A stretch of 64,000 nucleotides of DNA from Halomonas sp. SpR8. Its GTDB lineage: Bacteria > Pseudomonadota > Gammaproteobacteria > Pseudomonadales > Halomonadaceae. A program made the position numbers and the translations under genes. The stretch spans positions 62,001 to 126,000 of the forward strand of contig NZ_JAUAMC010000005.1 of the NCBI RefSeq assembly GCF_031010195.1. The letters run 5' to 3'. The notes below the pieces were generated by a model. It did not search any database. It was not told the origin of the DNA and saw nothing but the letters and a program-made list of their open reading frames with translations. Positions 15,494 through 23,431 of the stretch are shown piece by piece; positions within the stretch are counted from its first letter, which is position 1; every line of letters starts with the position of its first letter.

Positions 15494-15985
15494 GTGCCCT
15501 ATACAAATATTCTTTAGAGCTAAAGCAAAGCTTCATGCATGCTTTAAGTCCGAGGGGCAAACTACTGCATTTATCTTCTTGTTAAGGCTAGCTCAAAGCA
15601 TTGATATGTGGTGCTATTCAAGGCAACTCCTGACGACATACAGGCGCCCAAAGCTCTACTGCACAATTTAAGTTGAGCTTTTTACGTTTTTCTCCCATAT
15701 TCAGTACAAGATGTGCCTCTTAATACTTAGCCGTCCTGATGGTGGTGCCTTAACAATCATCGTTACCCCTATCCGCGAAATGCAGAATGACAGCGATTAT
15801 ATCTTTCTACCCGATGAAAGGATTAATGTAATACAGCGTTTTCGTTTGCCGAGTCACCGCATCTGATCCACTTAGGGAGCCAGTCTTTACCCTAACTATA
15901 AAATGAATGCGACTAATAATTGTCTGCTGCTGGGACATTGGGCATTCGGAAAAATATAGAGAACTAAACTAGAAAGGCAGGGAAC
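15494..15985. other. Gene-free stretch after attR
   Basis: About 490 bp with no convincing reading frame, RNA structure or repeat. The sequence is lower in GC than the core genome and presumably is decayed island DNA plus the promoter of the nuclease gene at 15986. Confidence 0.5.
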
Positions 15986-17065
15986 ATGGAGATAACACAA
16001 AAAATTGCAGCTCTGGCCAGCCGTGCAAAAGAACAACTCGATCATATAGTTAATGAAGAGGCGACAAAGAACGCCATGGTTATGCCCTTCATACAAAGCT
16101 TGGGGTATGACGTATTCAACCCCACTGAAGTGCTTCCAGAATTTACCGCTGACGTGGGTTTGAAAAAAGGGGAGAAGGTGGATTACGCCATCAAAAATGA
16201 AGGCGTTCTATCTATACTAATCGAGTGCAAGCCCCGCACCACCGATCTTGCTAACGCTCAATTTAGCCAGCTATACCGCTATTTTAATTGTACTGAAGCC
16301 AAGTTCGCCATTCTTACCAACGGTATTGAGTACCGCTTCTACTCTGATCTCGATGATGCCAACAAGTTAGATACTCGACCTTTTTTCACCTTCCGTTTAA
16401 CCGACTACAATGAAAGAGATATTGAAGAACTGAAAAAATTTGCAAAACCTGTCTTCAATGTCGACACCATCCTCAGCACTGCCAATCGCCTTAAATACAC
16501 CAATCTCGCCAAGACATCTTTCAGTAAATTGATGAAGGAACCACCCCGAGATTTTATCAAGCTAATAGCCCAAGACTTTTTTGATGGACGAATGACACAA
16601 CAGGTGCTAGATGAGTTCACCCCCATCATTCGTGACGCGATGGCCCAGCACATTAAGGAACAAGTTTCACAACGCTTAAAATTGGCTTTAGCCACGACGA
16701 GTGGTGAAGAATCATTGGCCATCGTCGCACAACCCGGTCAAGACGATACCAAAGTGACTTTAAAGTCTGAAGACGAAATCGTTACAACCCAAGAAGAAAT
16801 TGATGGATACAACATGGTCAGAGCCATCGTAGCCAGCGCAGTTGCTCCCGAACGCGTATACATGCGAGACGCCAAATCCTATTGTGCAATTCTGCTGGAT
16901 GACAACAACCGGAAACCTATTTGCCGCCTACATTTCAATTCAAAAACTCTTAAGCGACTAGAAATTCGCCAAGATGATCAGCAAGTTAAGCATGACCTAG
17001 TCACGCTGACTGATATTTTCAGCCACAGTGAGGCGTTATTGGCAGCTGTAAAAAGTTACGAATAG
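15986..17065 (+). CDS. Orphan HsdR N-terminal-like nuclease protein (359 residues)
   Basis: Resembles the HSDR_N_2 domain of type I restriction subunits (PF13588). The PD-(D/E)XK pattern is visible as Asp66 in EKVDYAI and Glu80-Cys-Lys82 in SILIECKPR, within residues 30-130. A helical middle (150-260) and a C-terminal domain (about 275-355, DGYNMVRAIVASAV, YCAILLDDNNRKPICRLHFNSK) follow. No helicase motor, HsdM or HsdS lies nearby, so it is not a classical R-M subunit. Such stand-alone proteins are common in islands and suspected in defence. GC content is lower than neighbours. Confidence 0.75.
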   Translation: MEITQKIAALASRAKEQLDHIVNEEATKNAMVMPFIQSLGYDVFNPTEVLPEFTADVGLKKGEKVDYAIKNEGVLSILIECKPRTTDLANAQFSQLYRYFNCTEAKFAILTNGIEYRFYSDLDDANKLDTRPFFTFRLTDYNERDIEELKKFAKPVFNVDTILSTANRLKYTNLAKTSFSKLMKEPPRDFIKLIAQDFFDGRMTQQVLDEFTPIIRDAMAQHIKEQVSQRLKLALATTSGEESLAIVAQPGQDDTKVTLKSEDEIVTTQEEIDGYNMVRAIVASAVAPERVYMRDAKSYCAILLDDNNRKPICRLHFNSKTLKRLEIRQDDQQVKHDLVTLTDIFSHSEALLAAVKSYE

Positions 17066-17150
17066 CTTTTTCGAGTCGGCTTTATGCCGACTTTCCATAA
17101 ACAACCTTAATAACGTAATAACATAGTCAAATAAATATATTATTCCCTTT

Positions 17151-17316
17151 CTAACGATCACATTCGCTTATAGCTCGCTGTAGGTTTTCGGGCAACACTT
17201 TGTCCATAGGTTGCATCCGTTTAACGTCCCGGCCTGTGAGCTCTCTTACTTGACCTGCTTTATTCGTGGGGCGCGTTTTCATAGCGTCTTATCTCCCATG
17301 CGCGGGTATTTCTAAG
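17151..17316 (-). pseudogene. Truncated brnT-brnA remnant
   Basis: The minus strand from 17282 encodes MKTRPTNKAGQVRELTGRDV and continues KRMQPMDKVLPENLQRAI before a stop at 17151, clearly homologous to residues 1-37 of the intact BrnA at 12849 but lacking the DNA-binding tail. The overlapping frame from 17316 to 17260 encodes LRNTRAWEIRRYENAPHE and a stop, matching the end of BrnT. So the 3' end of brnT and 5' end of brnA remain in their normal overlap, while the rest is lost. Confidence 0.85.
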
Positions 17317-17478
17317 GCAGATAACAAGTATATAGATTTCAATTCCCAGATTGAGGCCGAGACCGCTTCCCGTAGAGCGTAAAAGGGGGAATTCCAAGCC
17401 CTACAACATGCGCTTGTTATGTGTTCATCTCAATTAAAAATCGCACTGAATAAGGGCACTATGGGTCATAACCAAGTT

Positions 17479-18045
17479 TTAACCTTTAGGTATTGTTTCA
17501 GGACGAATATATGGAAACATGTGGGCTACGTAGTCAGCTTTTCCAAGTTCGATCTTCTTGCTGCGCAATATTGAATAAGCGATCATGAGGTGGAAGTAAA
17601 ATTGGGCTAGTGCCCAATCACGGGCATATTGCTCAGCGGTCAGATCAAGAATCATACCGTTCGGAAGTTCGTGCACAACGGGTTTGTCCGAGTTTGCATC
17701 CAGGGCGTTAGGAGCGAGGCCATCTAGTAACACGATAGTTTCATCAATCCGAGTTTGAGCATCCGCGAGCGAACCGGGTCGCTCGCCTGCATTTCGCCCT
17801 TCTTCGAGCAGCTCATCGATAGATTTTGGGAAAGCCTCTCCTTTAAGTCGGAATATTGCCTCTTGAGCCTGCACGCAGGCAAACCGAATCTGAGTCGATA
17901 GGGGAAACATATCTGGCGCGAGACGCGCGGATAACAGCGCTTCCGCATCTGCTTTCGGCATTTGTTCCTCTGCCTTTTTCAACCAACCTGCGAGCGCTCT
18001 GAGCATTTGCGTATAGGTTGGGACGAGTAGCTTCGTTAATGACAT
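17479..18045 (-). CDS. DUF1993 family protein
   Basis: 188-residue helical protein of the DUF1993 family (DinB-like fold suspected), recognised from SLTKLLVPTYTQMLRALAGWL at the N-terminus, the FPLSTQIRFACVQAQEAIFRL segment and the C-terminal FYFHLMIAYSILRSKKIELGKADYV. Biochemical function unknown. An AAGGAAG ribosome site precedes the ATG at 18045. DUF1993 genes are often found in integron cassettes, and this one is the first of three minus-strand genes associated with attC-like sites. Confidence 0.85.
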   Translation of the reverse strand: MSLTKLLVPTYTQMLRALAGWLKKAEEQMPKADAEALLSARLAPDMFPLSTQIRFACVQAQEAIFRLKGEAFPKSIDELLEEGRNAGERPGSLADAQTRIDETIVLLDGLAPNALDANSDKPVVHELPNGMILDLTAEQYARDWALAQFYFHLMIAYSILRSKKIELGKADYVAHMFPYIRPETIPKG

Positions 18046-18148
18046 GGATGTTCTTCCTTCTAAATTGATGGTTACTACCGCCCGCTACTGAGAGCACATT
18101 TTGAAAACCAGACTTTATGCAAAGGGTAGCAAGCTGGCGCTTCTAAAC

Positions 18149-18231
18149 ACGTAACGCCGCTCAGCTTACGCGTACGAAATGGAGCGAAGTCGCAATGTAG
18201 CAGACGTCGCCGTGACTGGCCTTTTTAGGGC
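18149..18231 (-). repeat. attC-like imperfect palindrome 1
   Basis: On the minus strand it starts in GCCCTAA, overlaps the stop of the GNAT gene, and ends GGCGTTAC. It shares CACGGCGAC, a central TTGCGaCTTCGC and the GGCGTTAC end with the second site at 19125-19209. Position at the 3' end of a small gene is as in integron cassettes; the pairing of its arms is weaker than in copy 2. Confidence 0.5.
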
Positions 18232-18698
18232 AAAGACTTAGAAAGTCGGAACGAAAAGTTCCCATAGCCCAGTTCTCTATAAAAATCTAAAGCGTCAGAG
18301 TTGAACGCCATTACCTCTAGCTTGATATCCTCAGCACCTTTCTCTTTTGCATAAGCCTCGGCAGCAGACATAAGCTCTCGGCCTAGCCCCCTACCACGAT
18401 AGCTTTCGGCCACGACTATTGTGGCTACGTGCCCACGGGGCCGAGAAGTGAGAAACGGGTATGGCGCCGATGTTGATACCGATACCGCCACTGCGCCTGT
18501 TAATACACCATTGTCCTCTGTCACAAATACCGCGGAATTATCCATGCTCATGAAACCTAGCCAATATGGCTCATCACGATTGCTTCCATCTGGCTTGACG
18601 AAATCATGTGGCATATGTAAATAGTGATCTTCATTAATCTCATTAGAAAGTTGGCAGATGGCGTTCAGATCGGCTTTCCTAGCTTCACGGACAATCAA
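18225..18698 (-). CDS. GNAT family N-acetyltransferase
   Basis: 157-residue acetyl-CoA-dependent acetyltransferase, substrate unknown. Motif A VVAESYRGRGLGRELMSAAEAYAKEKG (about residues 95-121) and motif B DALDFYRELGYGNFSF near the end are complete. The start is a TTG at 18698, nine bases after AGGAG; no ATG fits as well. The stop lies inside the attC-like site, as for cassette genes. Probably a mobile cassette gene, possibly modifying a small molecule or drug. Confidence 0.88.
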   Translation of the reverse strand: MIVREARKADLNAICQLSNEINEDHYLHMPHDFVKPDGSNRDEPYWLGFMSMDNSAVFVTEDNGVLTGAVAVSVSTSAPYPFLTSRPRGHVATIVVAESYRGRGLGRELMSAAEAYAKEKGAEDIKLEVMAFNSDALDFYRELGYGNFSFRLSKSLP

Positions 18699-18875
18699 AT
18701 TGAAGATCTCCTTTTCGTCTCTAACGAGGCTGTAGAAAACTCCGATTTAGAGTCATCACCACCGCCTGTCGTCCTAATTTATTTACTCCGCCAGTCATCT
18801 GGATGAGTACTCCTAATATCGGCATTCAGCCACTTAAGCACCCAGCTAAAGCTAGTTGAAGGCGGTATTTTGCTC

Positions 18876-19090
18876 TTACAAGCGACTTATCCCGCTGTGT
18901 GGTGTTCCTGGACTTCGCCCATCAATTACGATCTGGTGTTTTTTATCCACCGTGGCTACGCCGAGCTCGTTACCCAACAAGCCTTGTTCGTGGCACACCA
19001 GCAGAACTTGTTCGAACAGCGCTTCAATTTCATCAGCATGGCGGCTGACGAAGCTTGCCAGGGTGGTGAAGTGGGGTACGGTAATCTCAA
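18876..19090 (-). pseudogene. IS1182-like transposase fragment
   Basis: Minus-strand translation TVPHFTTLASFVSRHADEIEALFEQVLLVCHEQGLLGNEL matches the N-terminal part of IS1182-type DDE transposases as I recall them, then jumps to VATVDKKHQIVID, a later region. The DDE core between is deleted and no ends remain. It lies within the cassette-like region. Family assignment is from memory of the motif, not a search. Confidence 0.55.
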
Positions 19091-19124
19091 AACACAAACT
19101 CCAAAATTTTAAGGACCACAATCC

Positions 19125-19209
19125 GTGTAACGCCGGCCAACACGCGCAGCTTTGTAGTGAAGGCGAAGCCGCAACGAAAAAGCTGTCGCCGTGATTGGCT
19201 TGGTTATGC
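19125..19209 (-). repeat. attC-like imperfect palindrome 2
   Basis: Minus strand runs from GCATAACCAAGCCAATCACG to CGTGTTGGCCGGCGTTACAC. CCAA-T-CACG pairs with CGTGTTGG leaving one extra T on one arm, and CAGCTTT pairs with AAAGCTG, with an unpaired centre. An imperfect stem with an extrahelical base at one L box is the attC hallmark. It lies just after the stop of the small gene at 19245. Confidence 0.6.
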
Positions 19210-19244
19210 ATTCCCCTACCCCCTAATTCTCGCGGCAAGTTCTG

Positions 19245-19535
19245 CTAAGACATCATCGTCTTCCATAAGCGAAGTAAAACCAAAAGTGTAGCCCACAGTA
19301 AAAAGCCGAAGGCTGGCAAGCACCAAACGAACCCGGCGTCTGTGTACACGAGTTGAGCTTCTGGATCGTAGTACCGTCCAAGCTCATTGAAATCGATGCT
19401 CAAGTAACGCTCGTACCAAACCCAAAAAAAGAATGCGGACAGTACAAGCAACAAAGCGCATCCGGCTGAAAATACTTTGACTGGGGGTTGCGGGTCGATA
19501 CTGTTCATAGGGATAACAGGTATTAGACTACTCAT
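19245..19535 (-). CDS. Small membrane protein, possible cassette gene
   Basis: Not recognised. 96 residues with two membrane segments (about 22-40, SAGCALLLVLSAFFFWVWY, and 70-90, FVWCLPAFGFLLWATLLVLL) separated by an acidic loop. Start uncertain: ATG 19535 or 19508, neither with a clear ribosome site. Its stop lies next to the attC-like site, consistent with an integron cassette. Confidence 0.5.
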   Translation of the reverse strand: MSSLIPVIPMNSIDPQPPVKVFSAGCALLLVLSAFFFWVWYERYLSIDFNELGRYYDPEAQLVYTDAGFVWCLPAFGFLLWATLLVLLRLWKTMMS

Positions 19536-20052
19536 CTTATGATTGGATGAACGTGCCTACACGTTCATCCGACAAATGCAGCCTTAAAAACCGCTCCAAG
19601 TTATTGATATAAATTATTAATAACTTTAATTAGGCTGCGCATCCAAAGTTCGCGCGCCTGCTGTATTTCCCGGCACCTCCGCCCTGGGCGGTTATCTGTC
19701 GTACTGCTTTTCTGATTCACCCTACCAAATCCAGATTAGCACAGGATGCTTAAGACGACTGATTATCTTAGGTTTGGGCATTCAACGCCGACTTTGTCAG
19801 GTCAGCGGGAGCTGCTATAGGTAAGAAGGCTCTCGGTAAGCGCGCTATTGCGCCCATCCGCTGCCCTTGCGAGAGCACAAACCGGGGGGGATAACCCCAC
19901 CCAGCGGGAAGTAGTCACCTTTACCGCTGGGTGGGGTAGCTGCTCAGCTATCTGAACAACCAACTTTTGCAGGCAATAGCCATCACCTAGGTGATGGCAT
20001 AGTTGCACGGTATGGGAATAACGCAGGGTTGAAGAGAGTGGTGGTCGGTTGC
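19536..20052. other. Gene-free stretch with strong palindromes
   Basis: About 520 bp with no convincing gene. It holds three clear inverted repeats: GGATGAACGTG-4-CACGTTCATCC (19545-19570), a 14-bp stem ACCCCACCCAGCGG/CCGCTGGGTGGGGT (19894-19937), and the perfect 20-bp palindrome GCCATCACCTAGGTGATGGC (19979-19998). The middle one may terminate the nitrilase transcript. This marks the right margin of the accessory region. Confidence 0.6.
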
Positions 20053-20940
20053 TTAACGTTTTGCACTCCACTTCCGTGGATCAATGCGCCCTTCGTACAT
20101 CGGTAACTCCAGCATCGGGTCATCCTCCCGGAACTGAGACCACATACGGTTCAGGCCCGCAGTGCCGAAGGTGCGCACTCGCTCGACCTCATCCAGGTTG
20201 AGTACATCGGTGAGAATGCCCGGGGTGGCGCCGGGCATACTGGCGCGGATGCGGCCTTCGGGGTCGACGATTAGGCTCTGACCTTCCCCCGAAGGCGTGG
20301 CCGCATTGGCGCTGACCATATACACCTGATTAAAGATAGCGTTAGCCTGCACCAGGATTTGCTCCTGAGCGCGGTCGCAGGTGGTGGTGGCCACCTGATT
20401 AATGATCACATCGGCCCCCAGCCAAGCCAGTTGGCGCACCATCTCGGGAAACCAGATGTCGTAGCAGATGGCTAGGCCGACCCGGCCTATGCCGGGCACC
20501 TCGAACACTTCAAAGCGTTCTCCCGGTTGATAGGGCTCAAAAGGTCGCCAGGGGAAGCACTTACGGTAGGCGGCTACGCGCTCACCTATGGGCGAATAGA
20601 CCGGCGCGGTGTTGTACAGGTGCCCATCCTCTCCCCGTTCGCATACCGTGCCGGGCAGCAGCCATATCCCCAGGTTACGGGCGACACGTGACAAGTGCTG
20701 GTGGCGAGGTCCATCAATGGGCTCAGCAGCGGCTTCCAGTTGCTCCTTGCGCTGCTGGGGCGTCCCCGAGGCAGCGCACAAATGGATCTCGGGATAGACC
20801 ACCATCCTCGGCTGTTCAAAGTCAGCGCCGAAGTCGCTCAGGTGCACCGCCAGTTCGGCCTCGAAGGCCTGCAGTTCGGTGTCAGTGCCATGCTGCCGCG
20901 AGGCTTCCTGCACCACTAGCACGGGCAAATATCTGGACAT
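20053..20940 (-). CDS. Carbon-nitrogen hydrolase (nitrilase superfamily)
   Basis: Cytoplasmic amidase/nitrilase-type enzyme that cleaves a non-peptide C-N bond; substrate unknown. The catalytic triad is Glu51 (VVYPEIH), Lys127 (AYRKCFPW) and Cys159 (LAICYDIWFPE). The 295-residue length fits when starting from MSRYLPVLV at 20940; the longer frame adds an unrelated basic stretch. It follows the APC permease by 31 bp on the same strand, so permease and hydrolase probably import and break down an amide or amine-related compound. Confidence 0.9.
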   Translation of the reverse strand: MSRYLPVLVVQEASRQHGTDTELQAFEAELAVHLSDFGADFEQPRMVVYPEIHLCAASGTPQQRKEQLEAAAEPIDGPRHQHLSRVARNLGIWLLPGTVCERGEDGHLYNTAPVYSPIGERVAAYRKCFPWRPFEPYQPGERFEVFEVPGIGRVGLAICYDIWFPEMVRQLAWLGADVIINQVATTTCDRAQEQILVQANAIFNQVYMVSANAATPSGEGQSLIVDPEGRIRASMPGATPGILTDVLNLDEVERVRTFGTAGLNRMWSQFREDDPMLELPMYEGRIDPRKWSAKR

Positions 20941-20971
20941 GGTCGGTCTCCGTTTAAAAGGTCGCTTTTGC

Positions 20972-22324
20972 CTAGCTGGATGCGGGCTCTGAGTCTTCAA
21001 AGGCCACTTCCGGCGGCTCACGACGGAAAAAGCGAGTCAAGTAGGTCAGCTGAGCGAGACCGATAGAAAGCCAGATCAAGCCCAGAATAAAGGCGTTGAC
21101 GTCCAGCTTGCTCATCAGCCACAGGTTAACCAGGGCGCCGATGAGCGGCACTAGCATCCCTCTAATCACACCATACTGGCGCCTTGCATCGGCGTCTTTG
21201 CTGACCAGAAAGATCACCGACAGGTTCACCATCGTGAAGGCGATAAAGGCACCGAAATTGATAAACGAGGCGGCAGATAACACATCGAGGAACAAGGCGA
21301 TAACGCCGATAGCGCCCGTGAGCACGATGTTGAACACCGGCGTATGAAAGCGTGAATGCAGCGCACCGAACAGCCTAGGCGGCAGTACCGCATCCCGCCC
21401 CATGGCAAACAACAGTCGAGAGGCACTGGCTTGAGCGGCTAGGCCAGAGGTGAACTGGGCGAGTACCATGCCAGCCAGAAAGATCGCCCCGAAGAGATCC
21501 GCACCGATGGTCGTGGCTATCTCAAAGGCGGCGGAGTCGGAATTTACGAAACTGCTGCCAGGATGCACCAGTTGGGTTGTGTAACCCACCACTACATAAA
21601 TACCGCCACCGATTAGCGCGGTAAGCATAATAGCTTTGGGAATATTGCGCTTTGGATCGATGGTTTCTTCGGTCAGTGTAGTGACGGCGTCGAAGCCTAG
21701 AAACGAGTAAGCGGCCACCGCGGCGCCTGCGGCAATCGCGGTAAAGCCAGCCTCTTCACCCAAGAACGGCCCCAGACTAAAGAGTGCGTCGCTGCCGCCG
21801 GTCGCAAAGACATGACGAACCGACAGCAGTACGAAGAAAGCGATCACCAATATTTGAAACACCATCAGCAACGAGTTCACTTTAGACGCCAGCTTGATGC
21901 CGTAAATATTCAGGAAGGCGGTGATTCCAATGAAGCCGAGCAGGAATATCCAGCTCGGCACGTCAGGAAAGCGCGCGTTCAAGTAAGCAGCGCCGATCAG
22001 CCAGATCACCATGGGCAGGAAGAAGTAATCCAACAGCACGCTCCACCCCACCATAAAGCCGACTCGGGAGTCGATGGCCCTGCGGGCATAAGTATAGGCA
22101 GAGCCGGATACCGGATAGGTGCGCGCCATAATGCCGTAGCTGTAAGCCGTGAATAGCATGGCCGCGGTGGTGATGAGATAAGCGGTAGGTACGGCGCCAT
22201 TGCTCGTGCTGGCAATGACCCCGAAGGTGCCCAGCACGATCAATGGCGTCATATAGGCGAGGCCAAACAGCACCACCGCTTTGAGTGATAGGGTTCTTTC
22301 CAGTTTGATATTGTTATCCGTCAT
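20972..22324 (-). CDS. APC family amino acid/amine permease
   Basis: Inner-membrane transporter, 450 residues, about 12 membrane segments. The APC start LERTLSLKAVVLFGLAYMTPLIVLGTFGV and the consensus around TEETIDPKRNIPKAIMLT (cytoplasmic loop after TM6) are clear. The ATG at 22324 is chosen over 22363 because it matches family starts. Forms an operon with the downstream nitrilase and is divergent from a LuxR-type regulator, which probably controls it. Substrate cannot be told from sequence. Confidence 0.9.
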   Translation of the reverse strand: MTDNNIKLERTLSLKAVVLFGLAYMTPLIVLGTFGVIASTSNGAVPTAYLITTAAMLFTAYSYGIMARTYPVSGSAYTYARRAIDSRVGFMVGWSVLLDYFFLPMVIWLIGAAYLNARFPDVPSWIFLLGFIGITAFLNIYGIKLASKVNSLLMVFQILVIAFFVLLSVRHVFATGGSDALFSLGPFLGEEAGFTAIAAGAAVAAYSFLGFDAVTTLTEETIDPKRNIPKAIMLTALIGGGIYVVVGYTTQLVHPGSSFVNSDSAAFEIATTIGADLFGAIFLAGMVLAQFTSGLAAQASASRLLFAMGRDAVLPPRLFGALHSRFHTPVFNIVLTGAIGVIALFLDVLSAASFINFGAFIAFTMVNLSVIFLVSKDADARRQYGVIRGMLVPLIGALVNLWLMSKLDVNAFILGLIWLSIGLAQLTYLTRFFRREPPEVAFEDSEPASS

Positions 22325-22571
22325 GATCCATCTCCAGGAAACGTTGGAACCGACATCGGGCAATTAATTACTCTGTCGGTACAAAACGACGAGGTGGTTT
22401 TTCAGGCCAAGCGCCGAGACTGGACCCGCTTGCTACCACTAGACCGACCTAGCCCCTACAGTTGCTGGCGTTGTTGCAATGCAGCTAGACTGCGACAAAA
22501 GGTAGCCGGTCTCCTTAGAACGTTATTGGCAGCCTGCTTGAGCGTATATAACCCCAGCGTGGTATGAGCAT

Positions 22572-23393
22572 GTGGATGTGGAACGGGTGACACATAACGA
22601 ACATAACGAGGAACTAGCCAACGCCATCATGGCGTTAGCGACCCCTGAGCTGCCTCAACATTTCTCCAGGCTGGTGAAATGCCTAGCGGCATTCGATAAC
22701 TTGATCATCATCGCTTACCACGGTGAACAACGGCCAGCGGTGCTCTATCGGGAGTACACCGACCCTGTCGTCTATCTACCCATGGATAGCCAATATCTGG
22801 GGGGAGCTTATCTGTTGGATCCGTTTTACCGCGAGCATCTTCGAGGCGGTGTGCAGGGTATACACCGATTGATGGACGTGGCGCCCGATCACTTTAGACG
22901 CACGCATTACTATAAGAATTACTACCAGCAGACCACGCTACTGGACGAAGTGGCGGTTTTCGCCAGCATCACCGAGGGAGTGACGCTAACCGCCTGTTTG
23001 GGCAGAGACTATTCCAGTGGCAAGCCTTTCAACAAGCGAGAACTCCTGGCGTTGCGACAGCACGGGATGATCCTTAGCGCTCTGCTCAAAAAACACTGGC
23101 AAGATTACCGCTCCGATGCTGTGAGAAAAGCGGCACCCGCCCCTTTAGAGGAGCGCTTGAGAGAGGCGCTGAATCAGCAACACAGCATACGGCTGAGCCC
23201 GCGCCAGGCGGAGGTGGCACTGTTTATTCTAAGAGGCCACTCATCCCTATCGATCAGCCTACACCTGGGTGTCAGCCTTCAGACAGTTAAGGTCTTCCGC
23301 CGCCAACTCTACGCCAAGTGCTGCATCTCCTCCCAAGCGGAGCTCTTCGCGCTGCTTATGCCGCTGTTCGCCCGGCTGACCGAACAGAGATAA
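22572..23393 (+). CDS. LuxR-type helix-turn-helix regulator
   Basis: 273-residue transcriptional regulator with a C-terminal LuxR/GerE DNA-binding domain (about 208-268, LSPRQAEVALFILRGHSSLSISLHLGVSLQTVKVFRRQLY). The N-terminal 190 residues match no autoinducer or receiver domain I recognise. A GTG start at 22572 gives this length; no ATG is available nearby in frame. Divergently placed from the permease-nitrilase operon across 247 bp, the usual arrangement for a specific regulator. Confidence 0.82.
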   Translation: MDVERVTHNEHNEELANAIMALATPELPQHFSRLVKCLAAFDNLIIIAYHGEQRPAVLYREYTDPVVYLPMDSQYLGGAYLLDPFYREHLRGGVQGIHRLMDVAPDHFRRTHYYKNYYQQTTLLDEVAVFASITEGVTLTACLGRDYSSGKPFNKRELLALRQHGMILSALLKKHWQDYRSDAVRKAAPAPLEERLREALNQQHSIRLSPRQAEVALFILRGHSSLSISLHLGVSLQTVKVFRRQLYAKCCISSQAELFALLMPLFARLTEQR

Positions 23394-23431
23394 GGCTTGA
23401 TATTGTCAGCGGCACATCCAGCAAGACCCAT

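Noticed and set aside
17395..17430. Third attC site after the DUF1993 gene
   Set aside because: Only a short ATAACAAGCGC-like piece; no second arm could be paired, so not listed as a feature.
19802..20071. 89-codon minus-strand frame after the nitrilase
   Set aside because: Crosses two strong palindromes and overlaps the nitrilase end; looks noncoding.
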